This document shows positions 12,121 to 25,000 of a stretch of 64,000 nucleotides of DNA, piece by piece. The stretch lies in contig JAAROD010000033.1 of assembly GCA_012274445.1 (NCBI GenBank), positions 1,860,001 to 1,924,000 on the forward strand, written 5' to 3'. Made by a program: the position numbers and the translations under genes. The DNA is from Sclerotiophoma versabilis. Lineage: Eukaryota > Ascomycota > Dothideomycetes > Pleosporales > Didymellaceae. Position 1 is the first letter of the stretch. Every line of letters starts with the position of its first letter. A model generated the notes under the pieces. That model was not told the DNA's origin. It made no database searches and saw nothing but the letters and a program-made list of their open reading frames with translations.

Positions 12121-12389
12121 TATAATCGAGCTTAAAGGACTATACTTAGGTAATTAATAGTATTTAATTAGTGCCTATCTAAGATTAGACAAAAGCTGTC
12201 TGTTATATACATAGAAAATCTGTATAGGTTACGTAACCTATCTAAAGCAAGCTTCTGCTTACTATTAGGGTTGCTTATTACTGTTATGCTAATATAACAA
12301 GCTTCTAGCTAGCTCTAGAGCAGCTTACAGCTAATTCTCTAGGCTAATTAATCCCTATACAACTAACTAAGCAGCTTAATTACGTAATA
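12121..12389 (-). repeat. Copia copy 1 LTR, left (269 bp)
   Basis: Starts TATAATCGAGCTTAAAGGAC (TG end changed to TA by RIP) and ends TTACGTAATA; matches 19439-19707. Confidence 0.92.
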
Positions 12390-15300
12390 TACCCCCTAGT
12401 TATTCTCTAATTTAATAAGAGAGCAGCTAAATTACAGTTAAGTAGCTTGTTTAGTAGTTTTCTAGTAGTGTAGGTCTAAAATATAGAGTTAAACAGGAGT
12501 CTAAGCACCTAAGTTACCTCTTAGTTAATCTTTTTAAATATTTCTAGTCCTTTAATCCTATCTTATATCCTCCTATACCTTAGTACTATAGTACTATAGC
12601 TAAAAGAGCTCCTTATAGTCTAGCAGGCAGCTTATTTATAGGTCTTTTACTCTATCTAAGCTGCTTAATTACGTATAGGTTACTCCTAGGCTTAGTTAGT
12701 AGTACCTTCTTTAGTAGTAGGGCTAAACAAGCGTCTAAACAGTTAGTTTTAAGCTTGTTTCTAGCGTAGTAAGGGTTATAGTAAATAATTTAGATAGCTA
12801 ACTAGGTAGCAGCTAGAGGCTAGCGTCCGCGGTAAAGGTTGCGCGCTATAGGCTTAACCTTTACTAGCTCTATTGGCTATATAAGTAGGTACCCCCCTCT
12901 ATTTTAACAATCTCTAAGTCTATATCTAAAATAGCTGTAAGTATACCTAAATTGCGTTTTAAGTAACTTATTAGTGCCTTATTTACTTATTTATTAGTCT
13001 TTTAGCCTAATTAGTCTAATTAGAGGTCCTTTTTATGTCTTATAGTAGTTAGGCAGCGTCTAAACAAGCTTCCCTTTATCTTTTCTACAGCTCTTTTTAA
13101 ACTTTTAGCTAACTTTTATTTAGAAACAATTAAAAGCCTAGTGCAAAGCGCGCACTGCTACTGCTATTACTGCCTACCTTACTCCTATCTGCGCTGCTGC
13201 TACTGCCTGTAAGCTGCTTACTTGCCTAGCTAGCTTAGCTTTAGCTAACTAAGCTTCTTCTGCTAGCCCTAGGGGCTCTATTAGGGTCTCTAACTCTATC
13301 TCTACTACTATAACTACTACTAGCACTAGCACTAGTAGCAGTAATAATAATAACAACCCTGCTGTCCCTGTCCCCTGCTAGAAGGGCGCCCTCTGCGCTA
13401 CCCCCTGCAGAGGTTGTGTAGCTGCGCTGCTAATAAGCAGCACAGCTGCTCTTTACTATAATTAGCTAGGCAGCTAATAGGCTAAGAGGTGTTTTTACTA
13501 CACTGCTAGGCACTTATACTGTAAGCTGTAGGTAATCCCTAAAAATAAGCTTATAAATAGCAGTCTAATAGCTTATTCTTAGTCCTACCTCCCTTAAGCC
13601 TATTAGGGTTAAGCTGTATAATAAGCTTAGGCTTAACAGTAGAGTTACTACTAGTATAAGTAACTTATTCCTACTTATAATTTGTCTTTAGTAGCTAATA
13701 AGCTTATAGCGCGTAACTAAGCTGCGCATTACCTACTAGGTAATAAAGAGGCTTCTTAATAATAGCAAGATTAATACATAGAGGCCCTAGATTCTCTAGT
13801 AAGGGTAGTTTAGAGGTTAAGCTTATTAGCTACTAGTAGTGCGCTCTAATAAGCTGCCTCTGGTAGTTTAGCAAGCTTAGCCTAGGTTTTTCTCTAGAGA
13901 GGGGGGTGTCCTTCTTAGTTAGTTAAGAAATTAATCTTTTATTTCTCTATTAATAAGCTTTTATTTATAGGACTGTAACTTATATAACTTATTCTAACCT
14001 ATAATAAGCTTATTATTACCTATTAAGCTGCTTATTTAGCTGTAAAACGTTACTATTAATTACCTTATTTTCTTAGTTTAATCCTATTATCTAGTTAGTA
14101 TACTGCCCTCTATCTGTATCTAGGTAGATATTAAATAGGTTAAGATAGTCTAAAAAGCACTTATAGGCTTGCCTAGGCAGCGCTTTTATAAGCCTGTTAG
14201 CTGGCATTTTATTAGTCTTTATATAGGTAATAGTAAAGGTACTCTTAGCGTGCTCTTATTTTAACTATATGTTTTATATATCTATATAGCGCAGCTAGGT
14301 AGTAAGTTACTTACTCTCTTTAACTACTAGCTAAATAGTCTGCTAGTTATTATAAAAGATCTCCTATACTATACCTAAGTTAAGTTATAGTTTATAAAGA
14401 AATTATTTTAGAGCTATACTCTCCTTAGCTACATGCTCTAAAGCTAGTAATTCTGCCTTAGTAGTTAAAGTAGTTACTATAGCTTAGCAGGCTGCCTTCT
14501 ATATAATTAGACCTCTAAAGAGCTGTATAATATAGCTCTAAAAAGATTATTAGGTTAAACTATTATTAGTAAATAAGGTATTACTATATATAAGTAACTA
14601 GCTTCTAGAATAAGCTCTATACCTTATACCTAGGTGCTTAGTCCTATATAGGTAGCTAAGAACCTAAGCTACTACCTTAAAGTAAGCAGCTCCTAGGTTA
14701 GTTAGATAATAGGATAGTTAAGATATAGTGTAAGCTCTATCTAGACAGATTATAATAGCTGTGTATAGAATAGACCTAACATACTCCTAATAGGCTTTAA
14801 TCTTCTATTTTAAAGCTTCTCTCTTATGCCTAGGGAGCTTAGTTATTAGAAAGGGGGTACTTAGAAACAACCCCTTGTCTATAACCTTAAATTTAGAAGT
14901 AAGCTTCTTAATATAGAAGTTATGCGTAAGTATAATAGTATAAGCAGCTTAATTCTAGATAATTTAAACTCTAAGGAACTATTTAGCAGCTCTATAATCT
15001 TTAATCTAATATTTACCTATAAGTAAGCTTATTAGCTGCTCTGCAGTAGCTTAATTATCTCTATAATATGCTAGAAGGATATTATCTATATAGAAAAGTA
15101 GGACTATCCTTTGCTTATTATTAAAGAAGAGGTGGGGCTCTTTCTTTAATAACTTTAAACTAAGCGCCTAGAGCGTGCTAGACAGCTCCTTATACTATAA
15201 GACTAGTAAATTATATAGTCTATATAGAGCTTATAGTAAGCAGACTACCTAATTAGGTTTCCTAAACCTGTTAGGCAGCTTGCAGAGCACCTAAGGCTAG

Positions 15301-16361
15301 TCCTAGTAGCTTGCGTTAAGGAACGCGCCTGCTATATTATACTAATATAGCTTAAGGTTAAACTGTGCAGCTATTACTACTATAGTGCGAAAAGATTACG
15401 CAGCAAGTGTTATAGCATAGGTTAACTTAATTAAATCCTTAGCCTATAGGTCTCTGTGTATATAAATCCTAGCTTTATATCTTATAAAGTATCTATCTTA
15501 GTTAAACTTATATATAAAGACCTATTTAAGTAGTAAAGGCCTGTCTAAGCTGCTTAGTTAGTTAATTTCTTCCTATATATGCTTTTTAATAAGTGTTAAT
15601 ATCTCTTTCTTACACGCCTAGTAAAATAGAGTGCCTAGCAGGTAGTATACAAGCTCCTTCTATTTATTAGGGAGCAGAGGGAGCTTATTATAGTGTGTGC
15701 GCTGCTTAATTTAAGTAACTAATCTTTTAGCCTATAAGGCTAAGGCATTAATAACTACATGTGTAGTAATTAGGTCTCTTCTAAGCTTCTTATACCTTTC
15801 TACATACTTAAATAGAGGTTTAAGTATCTATAAATACTCTACTAATTAAATTAAGCTAATTATAGTATATAGGCCTGCTCTATTAGCCTCTCTATTATCT
15901 TCTCTAAGCTTGTTACGCTATTGGTTACAGAGCTAATAGCTTAACCTAATAGCTGTGCCTATGCCTCTGCACCTTTCTGCGCTTCTTATGCTTAGTTAAC
16001 CTGCTCCTGTTACCCTCTAAGATAGTATAAGAACAATTAGGGAGCTAGGTCTAATAGGTAGATTATTATAATTCTTAATACCTGCTAGCAAGCTCCCTTC
16101 TTTAATAGTAAAGTGCACTTTCTATAAGTTACTAGACAGGGTCTCTATATAAGGAGCCTCTAGATTATTACTAAGCTGCTTATTATTAGGCTTAGGTATA
16201 AGATTAGGTAAGAGTAGACCTATATCTTATTACTCTGCGCGAATCTCTATTAGTTTACTAGCTAAGCTAACTAATTATATAGTCTTATCTTTAGGAGCTT
16301 AATTAGTACTAGACTAGCCTTCTAGTAACTAACTTCCCTCTAGAGGTTTACCTCTAAGCTG

Positions 16362-16550
16362 TTACTTAGCAGGCAAGTTAAGTAATAGATCTTCTCTCTC
16401 TGTAATAGGGAGCTTAATTATATCTTCTATATATATAATTTTACTAGTTTTATAGAGTATCTTAATTATAGTAGTTACTTCTAATACTAGAATAGTATCT
16501 AACTTATCTCTGCTATAAAAGAGCTCCTTATTAAAGGTTACATTACGCAT
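16362..16550 (-). pseudogene. Surviving 62-codon piece of Copia pol
   Basis: The only sizeable open segment in the element. It reads VTFNKELFYSRDKLDTILVL, the conserved R/N-DVxFxE-type block that follows the Copia integrase. It stayed open because its codons are rich in A/T and hold few CpA/TpG sites. A near-identical piece lies at 58857-59045 in copy 2. It is not an independent gene. Confidence 0.8.
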
Positions 16551-19438
16551 TGTAATTACCTAGTTAAGTTAGGGTACCTATATCCTATAGATATTAGTAG
16601 CTTAGTAGCCTACTAAATACCTAATATAGCCTCTTAGAGTAACTTTAAAGCCTTTCTAATTACGCCTAGCTGCTTATTCTCTGTTTAAGAGGTAGGCATA
16701 GCAGCTATATGCATATATCCTACTCTAATTAGGTCTTAGATTAGCTGTAACTGCTCTTACCTGCTTAGGTTGGTACTAGCAGAAGTATTATGTAAACTAC
16801 TAGTTAAGCTGCTTATTTAGACTCTAAAGCTTGTTTACGTGTAATAGGCTTATGTTATAGAGCTAGGCTGCTGCTGCAACTACCTTAGGCTAGAGCTTCT
16901 TAGGTAAGTTTAAGCTACTTCTTATCTTAATAGACTTAGTAATAATCTCTTAGCTCCTTCTTTTAGTAGCTCTATTTAGCTTATGTGTATATAGTAGGAC
17001 TTATTTAATATTAATTTCTACTTTAAGCGCCTAGTATTTATATAGGGAGCTCCCTTGCTATAGTAAGGTAGCAGTATTATTATCCTAGCTTATTTTGCGG
17101 ATATAGAGCTTATACTAGGTAGCTACCTAGCTTAAGAAATTAGTTAGGGCATATAAAATCTTAATCTAAGTCTTTCCTTATAGTATATACATAAAGAGCT
17201 TCCTACTATAGTACTCCTTAATTAAAAGCATCTATAGTTTGCTGCCTCTGCCTAGGGGCATATTAAATAGGTCCTATCTAATTCTCTAGAACAGCTAAGC
17301 AGGCTTCTTATAAGGTCTGCGTAAAATAACCTACTTAGTATATATAGTTATATATACCTTACAGTTCTTTTAGAGCATCCTACTTATACATATACTGCGC
17401 GCGCGCTGTATAAGTGCTTAAAGAGCTTCTAGGCCTAGATATTTAGCTTAGGTATGCTACAGCTGCTCTGTTAAGCTCCTAGGATATAAGTTATATAAGC
17501 GTTTTGTTGTTACTGCGTTTAATAGGCTTAGAAAGTAGTATAACAGTAGCTTATATTTAAAGAAAGTAAGGTTATAAGCGCGCTGCAGGGTAGCATACAC
17601 AATACTCCTATTTAGATCTTTAATATAACTAACTTAGAGAGTACTGTTAAGGCCTAGGTACTATACCTCTTTTTCCTATAATTAAGCTTCTAAGATTATG
17701 TTAACATAGAATCCTTCTACTATAATAACATCCTAAAGGAGCAGGTCCTCTGTATTTAGGCCGCGCCTTCTATAGAGGGCGTTCTTAAATAAATAAGCTC
17801 CTTAGCCTGCAATAGGGAACGCTTAGGTACCTACTTCTACTATGTCTGTTAAGGTAGCTGGTATAAAGGTACTAGGTACAAGCTTATCTGCGCTGTTAAC
17901 TAGGTAAGTAGCAGCTCTATTATCTAAAATCATACTCTCTAATAGAGGATAGGCGTTAAAGTCTATAAGGTTATAGACCTCTAGCTTCTCCTCTACCTCT
18001 AAGTTTATTAGGAGTCTTATTATTATCTTTAGGTTAATAAGAGCTGCTTAGACGTTACCTAGGAACTTAGCTTTAGGCACTCTGCTTACAAGTTAAGGCG
18101 CGCTACCTACCGCAATAGCGCAGGGAGCTTGTAAGTACTAGCTAAGTTACTTAATTAACTTCTTTAGGTCCTTAAAGTTATTAGAGTTAAGCTTCTAAAG
18201 TATATTCTAGCAGCGTAATTTCTTAAGATAGTAAGAAGGCGTAGACAAGCCTCTTACTACTGTCTCTAGTGCTTAGTATTTAGTTACCTTCTACCTATAG
18301 GTGTTCTCTTTTTTCTTACAGGGGCATTTGTGGCTGTTACCTGTAGCTAAGCAGCTTAAGTTACTAGCAGGAGCGCTTTAGGCAATGTCTAAGCGGTTGC
18401 TAAAGGTAGCAAACACACTAGAGGTATCCTTCCCTGCTCTTATTGTATGCTTATGCATTAGGCTACTAAAGACCCTGCTTACTTAGTCTAAAGTAAGCGT
18501 TTTAAGCCCTAGGATAGTGTCTAAGATAATCCTTTAGTGTATAGTGCAGGCCTATTTAGAGGCAATCTTATAGCTTAATACATCTAAGAAGTCTTAGATA
18601 GTAAGCTCCTTATTAACCTCTATAAGCTTATAAGCCTTAGCTCTTATATAGAAGTATAACTACTTCTAGTACTAGTCTTATAGAGCAGCTCATCTCTACT
18701 TAGCAGCTCTAAGGTAAGCTCTATACTTAGCTCGTACTTAGTTCTTAGTACTAAGTAAGGTAGGAGCAAGCTCCTCCCTTAGAGCCTAGATAAGCAATTA
18801 TAGAGTTATACTGTTACCTAAAACAAGCTGCACTATTACTAGTAACATAATTAATAGGGACACAGTAGCGTTAACCTAGTTCTATAGCTTCTAAAGGCGC
18901 TTAGCCCTAGCTGCCTACTTGCTTAATTTAATCCTGTACTTAGCAAGCTTCTAGTTATACACTTTAGTGCTTATTAGGGTTAGAGTGCTATAAGGCGTGC
19001 GCGTATTAATTAGCTATATTAATTAACTTTAGGTTAAGTGTGCTAGAGGCCTCTTATTAAACATTAAGCTTCCTGCTTATTGTTTAGAAGCTCTAAAGAA
19101 ATCCTCTAAGCTACCTAGCAGTAGCTAAGGAGCTCTCTTATATATACTAGGAGCATCTAGGGCATCTAGGTTAACTAGATCCTATATATTACGCAGCTTA
19201 GCGTGCTATGTAAGCTGTATATACTAATTAGGCTAGTTAGTTTAAGACTTTAGTTAGAAGGTGCCTATAGGGATAGTTAATTAAGCTTATAAGCTATAGT
19301 TAACTAGCTTGCTTATAGTAGTAATTTGTAGTTACTAAGAATTTAGGTTTAATTAGAGTAGTTAAGCTGCGTTTAATAAGCTCTATTTAGCTAAGTGTGC
19401 AGAAAGATCTACTGTTCTTAGAAAGCTAGGCTTATAAC

Positions 19439-19707
19439 TATAATTAAGCTTAAAGGACTATACTTAGGTAATTAATAGTATTTAATTAGTGCCTATCTAA
19501 GATTAGATAAAAGCTGTCTATTATATACATAGGAAATCTGTGTAGGTTACATAACCTATCTAAAGTAAGCTCCTGCTTGCTATTAGAGTTGCTTATTACT
19601 ATTATACTAATATAATAAGCTTCTAGCTAGCTCTAGAGCGGCTTACAGCTAATTCTCTAGGCTAATTAATCTCTACACAACTAACTAAGCAGCTTAATTA
19701 CGCAATA
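19439..19707 (-). repeat. Copia copy 1 LTR, right (269 bp)
   Basis: Starts TATAATTAAGC and ends TTACGCAATA; followed by GTAGT. It serves as the 5' LTR for the minus-strand element. Confidence 0.92.
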
Positions 19708-21704
19708 GTAGTTAATATCTAGTTCTTAGTAGAGAGTAAGCTTATTAGCCTCTGTTTTTAGAAACGTCTAGTATTTACTTTTTAGATAGTCTAGTAGAAC
19801 TGTCTATAGGTCTACTAACTCTTTTTTTTTAAGTACTTTCTAAATATCTACTATTAAAGTAGAGAAGACTATAGTATTTAGGTCTTTATAAGACCTCTTT
19901 TATAAAGCCTAGAATAAGGCTAGGTTTACCTATTATATAACTTAGTTAGGTTTAATTTCTTCTTAGCTCCTTACTTATATTTTAGAGAAGTATATAGATA
20001 TTAACTTTTTTATAGGTACTAGTATTATATTATACTAGTCTATCTAGAACTATGCTAGTATAAGGTTATATTCTTCTTTATCTTCTAGAATATAAGCCTA
20101 TATAGTTTCTTTATATCTATCTATATCTAGATTAAACTTAGTTACTTCTATAATCTATAATATCTTTCTAGTAATACTAGTTATTCTTTTCTTATAAGCT
20201 TAGGTGTGTAATAGTTTATATTTTTTTATTAATCTAGAGAAGATAATTCTATAGGTTAGATAACTAGTATTAATTAGTATATGTGCTATAGCTGTTTTAT
20301 CTACTAGTATATAGAGGGATATAGGTTTGCTATCTAGCTACTACTAGTAGAATTCTCTAAAAGATTTATTTTTCTTTACTTTCTTACTTCTTAACTCCTG
20401 TCTGCGTCTATAGGCAGAAGTAACTAGTTTTCTAAGTTAGATTCTTCTAATTTAAAGATTTCTTCTAGAGTATTAGTTATAGTTGCAGCTTTTACCTAGA
20501 TACTATTAGGTCTTTTTACTAGTTTAAGTTGTATTAGTTTACGTAGTAGCTATTCTTTCTATAATATATACACTAGTTATTAGACCTCTGTTTTTCTATT
20601 ATTTCTTAGGGCTGCTATTCTACTCTCTTATAGTTATCTAGTTCTATATAACCTATATAGGCCTTAGTAGCCTCTTAATCTATTTTATTATTATTTTTAG
20701 GTTTTTTATTACTTCTATTAAAGTTTCTATTAATATAACTTTATACTTATTATATATTAATATCTATCTTAGAAACTCTTACTATAAGTACCTAGAGGTT
20801 CTATTCTTCTAGAATATCTACTAATGTTATTTTCTCTTAGAAATCTAGGTAGAGCGCTAATATATACCTTGTCTTAAGGTTCTAGGTATTGTTTTCTTCT
20901 ACTATATTATACGCTAGTTAGATAAATTCTGCGTTAAAGGTTTCTAGAGACTAATTATATTTCTTTATTATAATTATCTAGAGCTTCTAACGCAAGCGTT
21001 TCTTAAATAAGAAGTTCTTATACTATTTATCTAGAAACGCCTAGAAGTTATCTATTATTCTATCTAGATTTTAATCTTTCTATAAAAGACCTATGTGTGC
21101 AGCTTATTCTTCTAGATAGTTAAATATATATACTACTCTAATACTAGAGTAGTCTTCTAGTAATATAAGTTTATTAATTATCTAGAATCTAAACGTCTAG
21201 TATATTTATTTATTTCTAATAAACTTTCTTATATCTAGAAGTTTTATTAGTTAAGAAAAGTAGTAATACCTAATATTAGGTATTACTGTTATAGATAAAG
21301 TGTTAGGGTTTAAGTTCTATTAACTTATAAGCTGCTGTACTTAAGTTTCTACTAGGTAGGTAATATATTTCTAGAGTTAGTTATCTTAAGACTGCTTAGG
21401 GGCGCTTATTAGAACTAGTAGCTTAGCACTAGGTAGTACTAATATATCCTCTAGTAATTATAACTATAGTAGATAGTTTACTAGGTTTGTTATAGCTCTG
21501 TTTAAAGCCTCTTCTTGCTATTCCTTAGGGAGAGTTATAATAGCTTAGTATTACACTTTACTATAGATATCTAACCTTAAGTTATTTTTATTATATAACT
21601 TAATTCTATAGTTTAACAGGCACCTTATAGTATTATTAAGAGTTCTATCTATCCTAGGTAGTACTCTTTAGTATATATTAGTAGAAGAATAGAGTAATTA
21701 AATT

Positions 21705-22029
21705 TAATTATAAGAAGCTAGCTGCTAAGAGCTGTATATAAGTAGAAACTAAATAAATTTAATACTTATCTACTAGTGCAGAGTCTTATATATATATACT
21801 AGGAGGTAGAAGGTATATAGAACCTGTTTATAGAGTCTGTAATCCTCTAGTAGCCTTTATAGTAGTAAGACAGGCTCTAGTCTAGAGGGTTTAGAGAGCC
21901 TATTATAGAGACTAAAATTACTAGAGTTCTACTAAGGACCTGCAGGGCTAGAGCATAATTAGCTAGAGCACCTAGGGCCTTCTATATACTAAGGCACTAG
22001 TTTAAAGCCTAGCTTATTTTACTTTCTAC
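21705..22029 (-). repeat. Gypsy right LTR
   Basis: Direct repeat of 6984-7312; 325 bp; followed by TAAAC at 22030-22034. Confidence 0.78.
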
Positions 22030-22034
22030 TAAAC

Positions 22035-25000
22035 CTTTCTAGTTTTCTAGTATATTTTAAAGACTATGTTTGTAGTATTGCTTAAATAGCTAATACTCTA
22101 GTTAATATAGGTTAAAATAGCTATCTACTAGAGTCCTCCTGCTACTAAACTTGCTTCTATTACTCTTCTGTGCATACCTATTAGCCCCTATACTAAATAG
22201 TAGAAGAAATAAGTATTTATCTTTAGTACTTATTATTAAAGATAGTTATAAGTAGAGACTAGCAGGATAAGTTATAATACAGCTATACTAGAGGAATAGC
22301 TAGGTAATTAGCTTACTAGTATAATTATTTAGTATAGTATTATCTGTGTAGTTTACTTTAAAGTAAAAGAAGAAAAGTAGAGGAATTTAAATAGTACCTA
22401 GGTATAAAAATAACCTAAAAGGCTAATCTATAAATATAAAGAGGCTAAGGACCTTAAGCACTAGAGTAATTATCTAGAAATATATACAGCGTACGCAGCG
22501 CATAAGATTATAACTAAAGTACTAAGGTAGGTTTAAATTTTAGAGTATAATTTTATTTATAAGCCTATAGATAATCTCTATAGAGCTTATAGAGCTAGCT
22601 AGAGAAGGTATATAGGCTTTAATAGCTTTAATAAGATAATTAAAAGTATTAATATTCTTATCTAGTATAGTATTAGTATATAGAATAAACTCTTAAGGTT
22701 TAAACTACTTATTTCTATAATTCTAATCTTTAACCTCTAGCAGAGTAGTAATTACTTCTTTATAAATCTAGCTTAGCTAGTACTCTAAGGCTGTTTCTAA
22801 TAGATACTATACTCTTTACTTAAGAGTATCTTTAATCTTATTAATAGTTAGACTAATTATATAAAGGTATTATACCTAGTTATACCTAGACTAGAAGAAT
22901 TAGTATTATATAGAGCTTAAAGGTACTTTCTAACTTATAGTAGCCTATAGAAGTAGCCTATAAAGTTGCTTATTATATAAAGAACTAGGTATCTACTATT
23001 ATCTTTATTATCTGCTAAGTTCTTAGTATACTTAAATATAAAATTAGGTAAAGTAAGATTTTACACCTAATAAAAGAAGTTAAGATAAACTTCTATTTCT
23101 AGGTTATAGATTATCTGTGTATATAAGAAGAAAGTAATAAGATTAATATTATATAATTAAGCTACTTAGTTAGTTGTATAGAGATTAATTAGCTTAGAGA
23201 ATCGGCTGCAAGCCACTCTAGAGCTAACTAAAAGGTTATTATATTAGCATAACAGTAATAAGCAACTCTAACAGTAAGCAGGAGCTTGCTTTAGATAAGT
23301 TACGTAACCTATACAGATTTCCTATGTATATAACAGACTGCTTTTGTCTAATCTTAGATAGGCACTAATTAAATACTATTAATTAACTAAGTATAGTCCT
23401 TTAAGCTTAATTATAATTAAGTATAAGGTTTAGAAAGATAGCTTTAGCCTTATTACTAAAAGTATTAAACTATATATAGTAGGTAGATTCTAGTAAGTTT
23501 AGCTTATAGCCTAAGCTAATCTAGCTAGAGTATAGAATCTTATTATAGAGTATAACACACTATTTAATATCTATACTTAATAGTAACTAAAGTAGTTAAA
23601 GATAGTATAAGTATAGAGCTATAATATAAAGTAGTATAGATAATAGTTCTATAACAAACTTTTCTTATAGTATTAGTATATATATTATATTACTAGCTAT
23701 AGCGTACTAGCTTAATTATCTATACTAGAATATATCTTAGCGCCTAGATAGATAGATTAATCTCCTAATCTATATAAGCTCTAAAGTAGTAATTATTACT
23801 CTTATAGTATACGTCTCTACTACTATAGTATCTATATTAGCTATAATATAAGCTAAACTAGGTACCTATATAAGTCTTGTTACCCTAGAATAGTAGGCTG
23901 TACTTACCTATAATAAATAGACTACCTAAATTAGAATTATAGGTACCTAAGTAGCTAAGTATTATAGTAAGCTATAATTTATTAGTTAGGGGCTAGAAAT
24001 TAAAGACTTACTAATTTCCAGGCGCGCAGAAGTTAGATCTATTACTATAGTAGCTATAAATACTATAGTATAGGCTAAAATATAGATTATTATATATTAA
24101 ACTACTTACTATAGGCCTATAGCTTCTATTTCTAGTACTTATTAGACTTTCTATATAAGCTTCTAAAAAGTATATACCTAGGCTGTAAAAGTTATTACTA
24201 TTACTATACTATCTATTTATACTATAATATAAACTAAAACTACTACCTATATAAGTTGCGTTTCTATAAGCTAACCTATATTAGCTATCTATTAATACTA
24301 GCTATAACTTCTATACTTTACTAATATATACTAAGAACTTAAGCTATAGATTTATATAGTCTAAGTTTAGATATATAATAAATTTTTATAATACTATAAA
24401 AGTAATTCTATATATTAGATATGCTAGGTTATATATATTATTATCTATAACCTTATAATAATATCTATAATTCTTAATAGAGCTGCTCTTAGTAGGCTAA
24501 ATAGGTGTAGCTGTAGTATAGTATACTAGTACTCTATTTAGAGGTAAGATAATAGTAGTGTTAGACGCCTAATAGCTACCTAGAAGACTAGCTAATATTA
24601 GCTTAATATTAATATAGGATGTTCTTAAGCAATAGACCTTATATAGATATACTATTCTAGTACTATACTATTATAAAGTCTAACTAGGTAGAGATTCTAG
24701 CCTATTAATTACTCTTAAGTAATATTATATATTAAATTTAAGATTTATCTAATTATATTAGAGCAGGTCTTCTTATATTTTAATATCTCTTTAGTTTTAT
24801 AAGAAAGAGAAAGATATATTAAATTCTTAAAATAGTAGAAGTTAATCTCTATATCTACTTAAATATTACTAGTAAATGTATAAAATTAATCTATAATAGT
24901 ACTACAGCTATAAAGTATAGGATTAGGTTTAATAATTTATCCTATATATAAGTCTAATATAGTAGAGCAGACGTACTAACTAACTAATAGTTTAAAGGTG

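Larger units (their letters stand above)
12121..19707 (-). mobile_element. Copia LTR retrotransposon copy 1, full length, 7587 bp
   Basis: Terminal 269-bp direct repeats (12121-12389, 19439-19707) are flanked by perfect GTAGT duplications at 12116-12120 and 19708-19712. Gag-pol is on the minus strand. The segment at 16362-16550 keeps the VTFNKELFYSRDKLDTILVL block between integrase and reverse transcriptase, and the RT catalytic motif at 15075-15092 reads YIDNIL where YxDD is expected. Next to the minus-strand 5' LTR, GTTATAAGCC resembles the half-initiator-tRNA primer site also seen in the TRIM. It keeps more CA/TG than copy 2, so it is younger or less exposed to RIP. Confidence 0.93.
6984..22029 (-). 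mobile_element. Gypsy LTR retrotransposon, RIP-dead, holds nested Copia
   Basis: The near-identical terminal repeats at 6984-7312 and 21705-22029 both start TAATTATAAGAAGCTAGCTG. TAAAC lies just outside each (6979-6983, 22030-22034). Pol lies on the minus strand: near 11640-11720 the reverse complement reads LVILFRLVNTPSTFQQYIN, the Ty3/Gypsy reverse transcriptase block normally close to LVMPFGL.NAPSTFQ. It is riddled with TAA/TAG. Copia 12121-19707 is inserted between the RT region and the upstream gag side (19713-21700). Without it the element is about 7.5 kb. The LTR right boundary is less certain than the left because the two copies differ by a 4-nt gap there. Confidence 0.8.
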
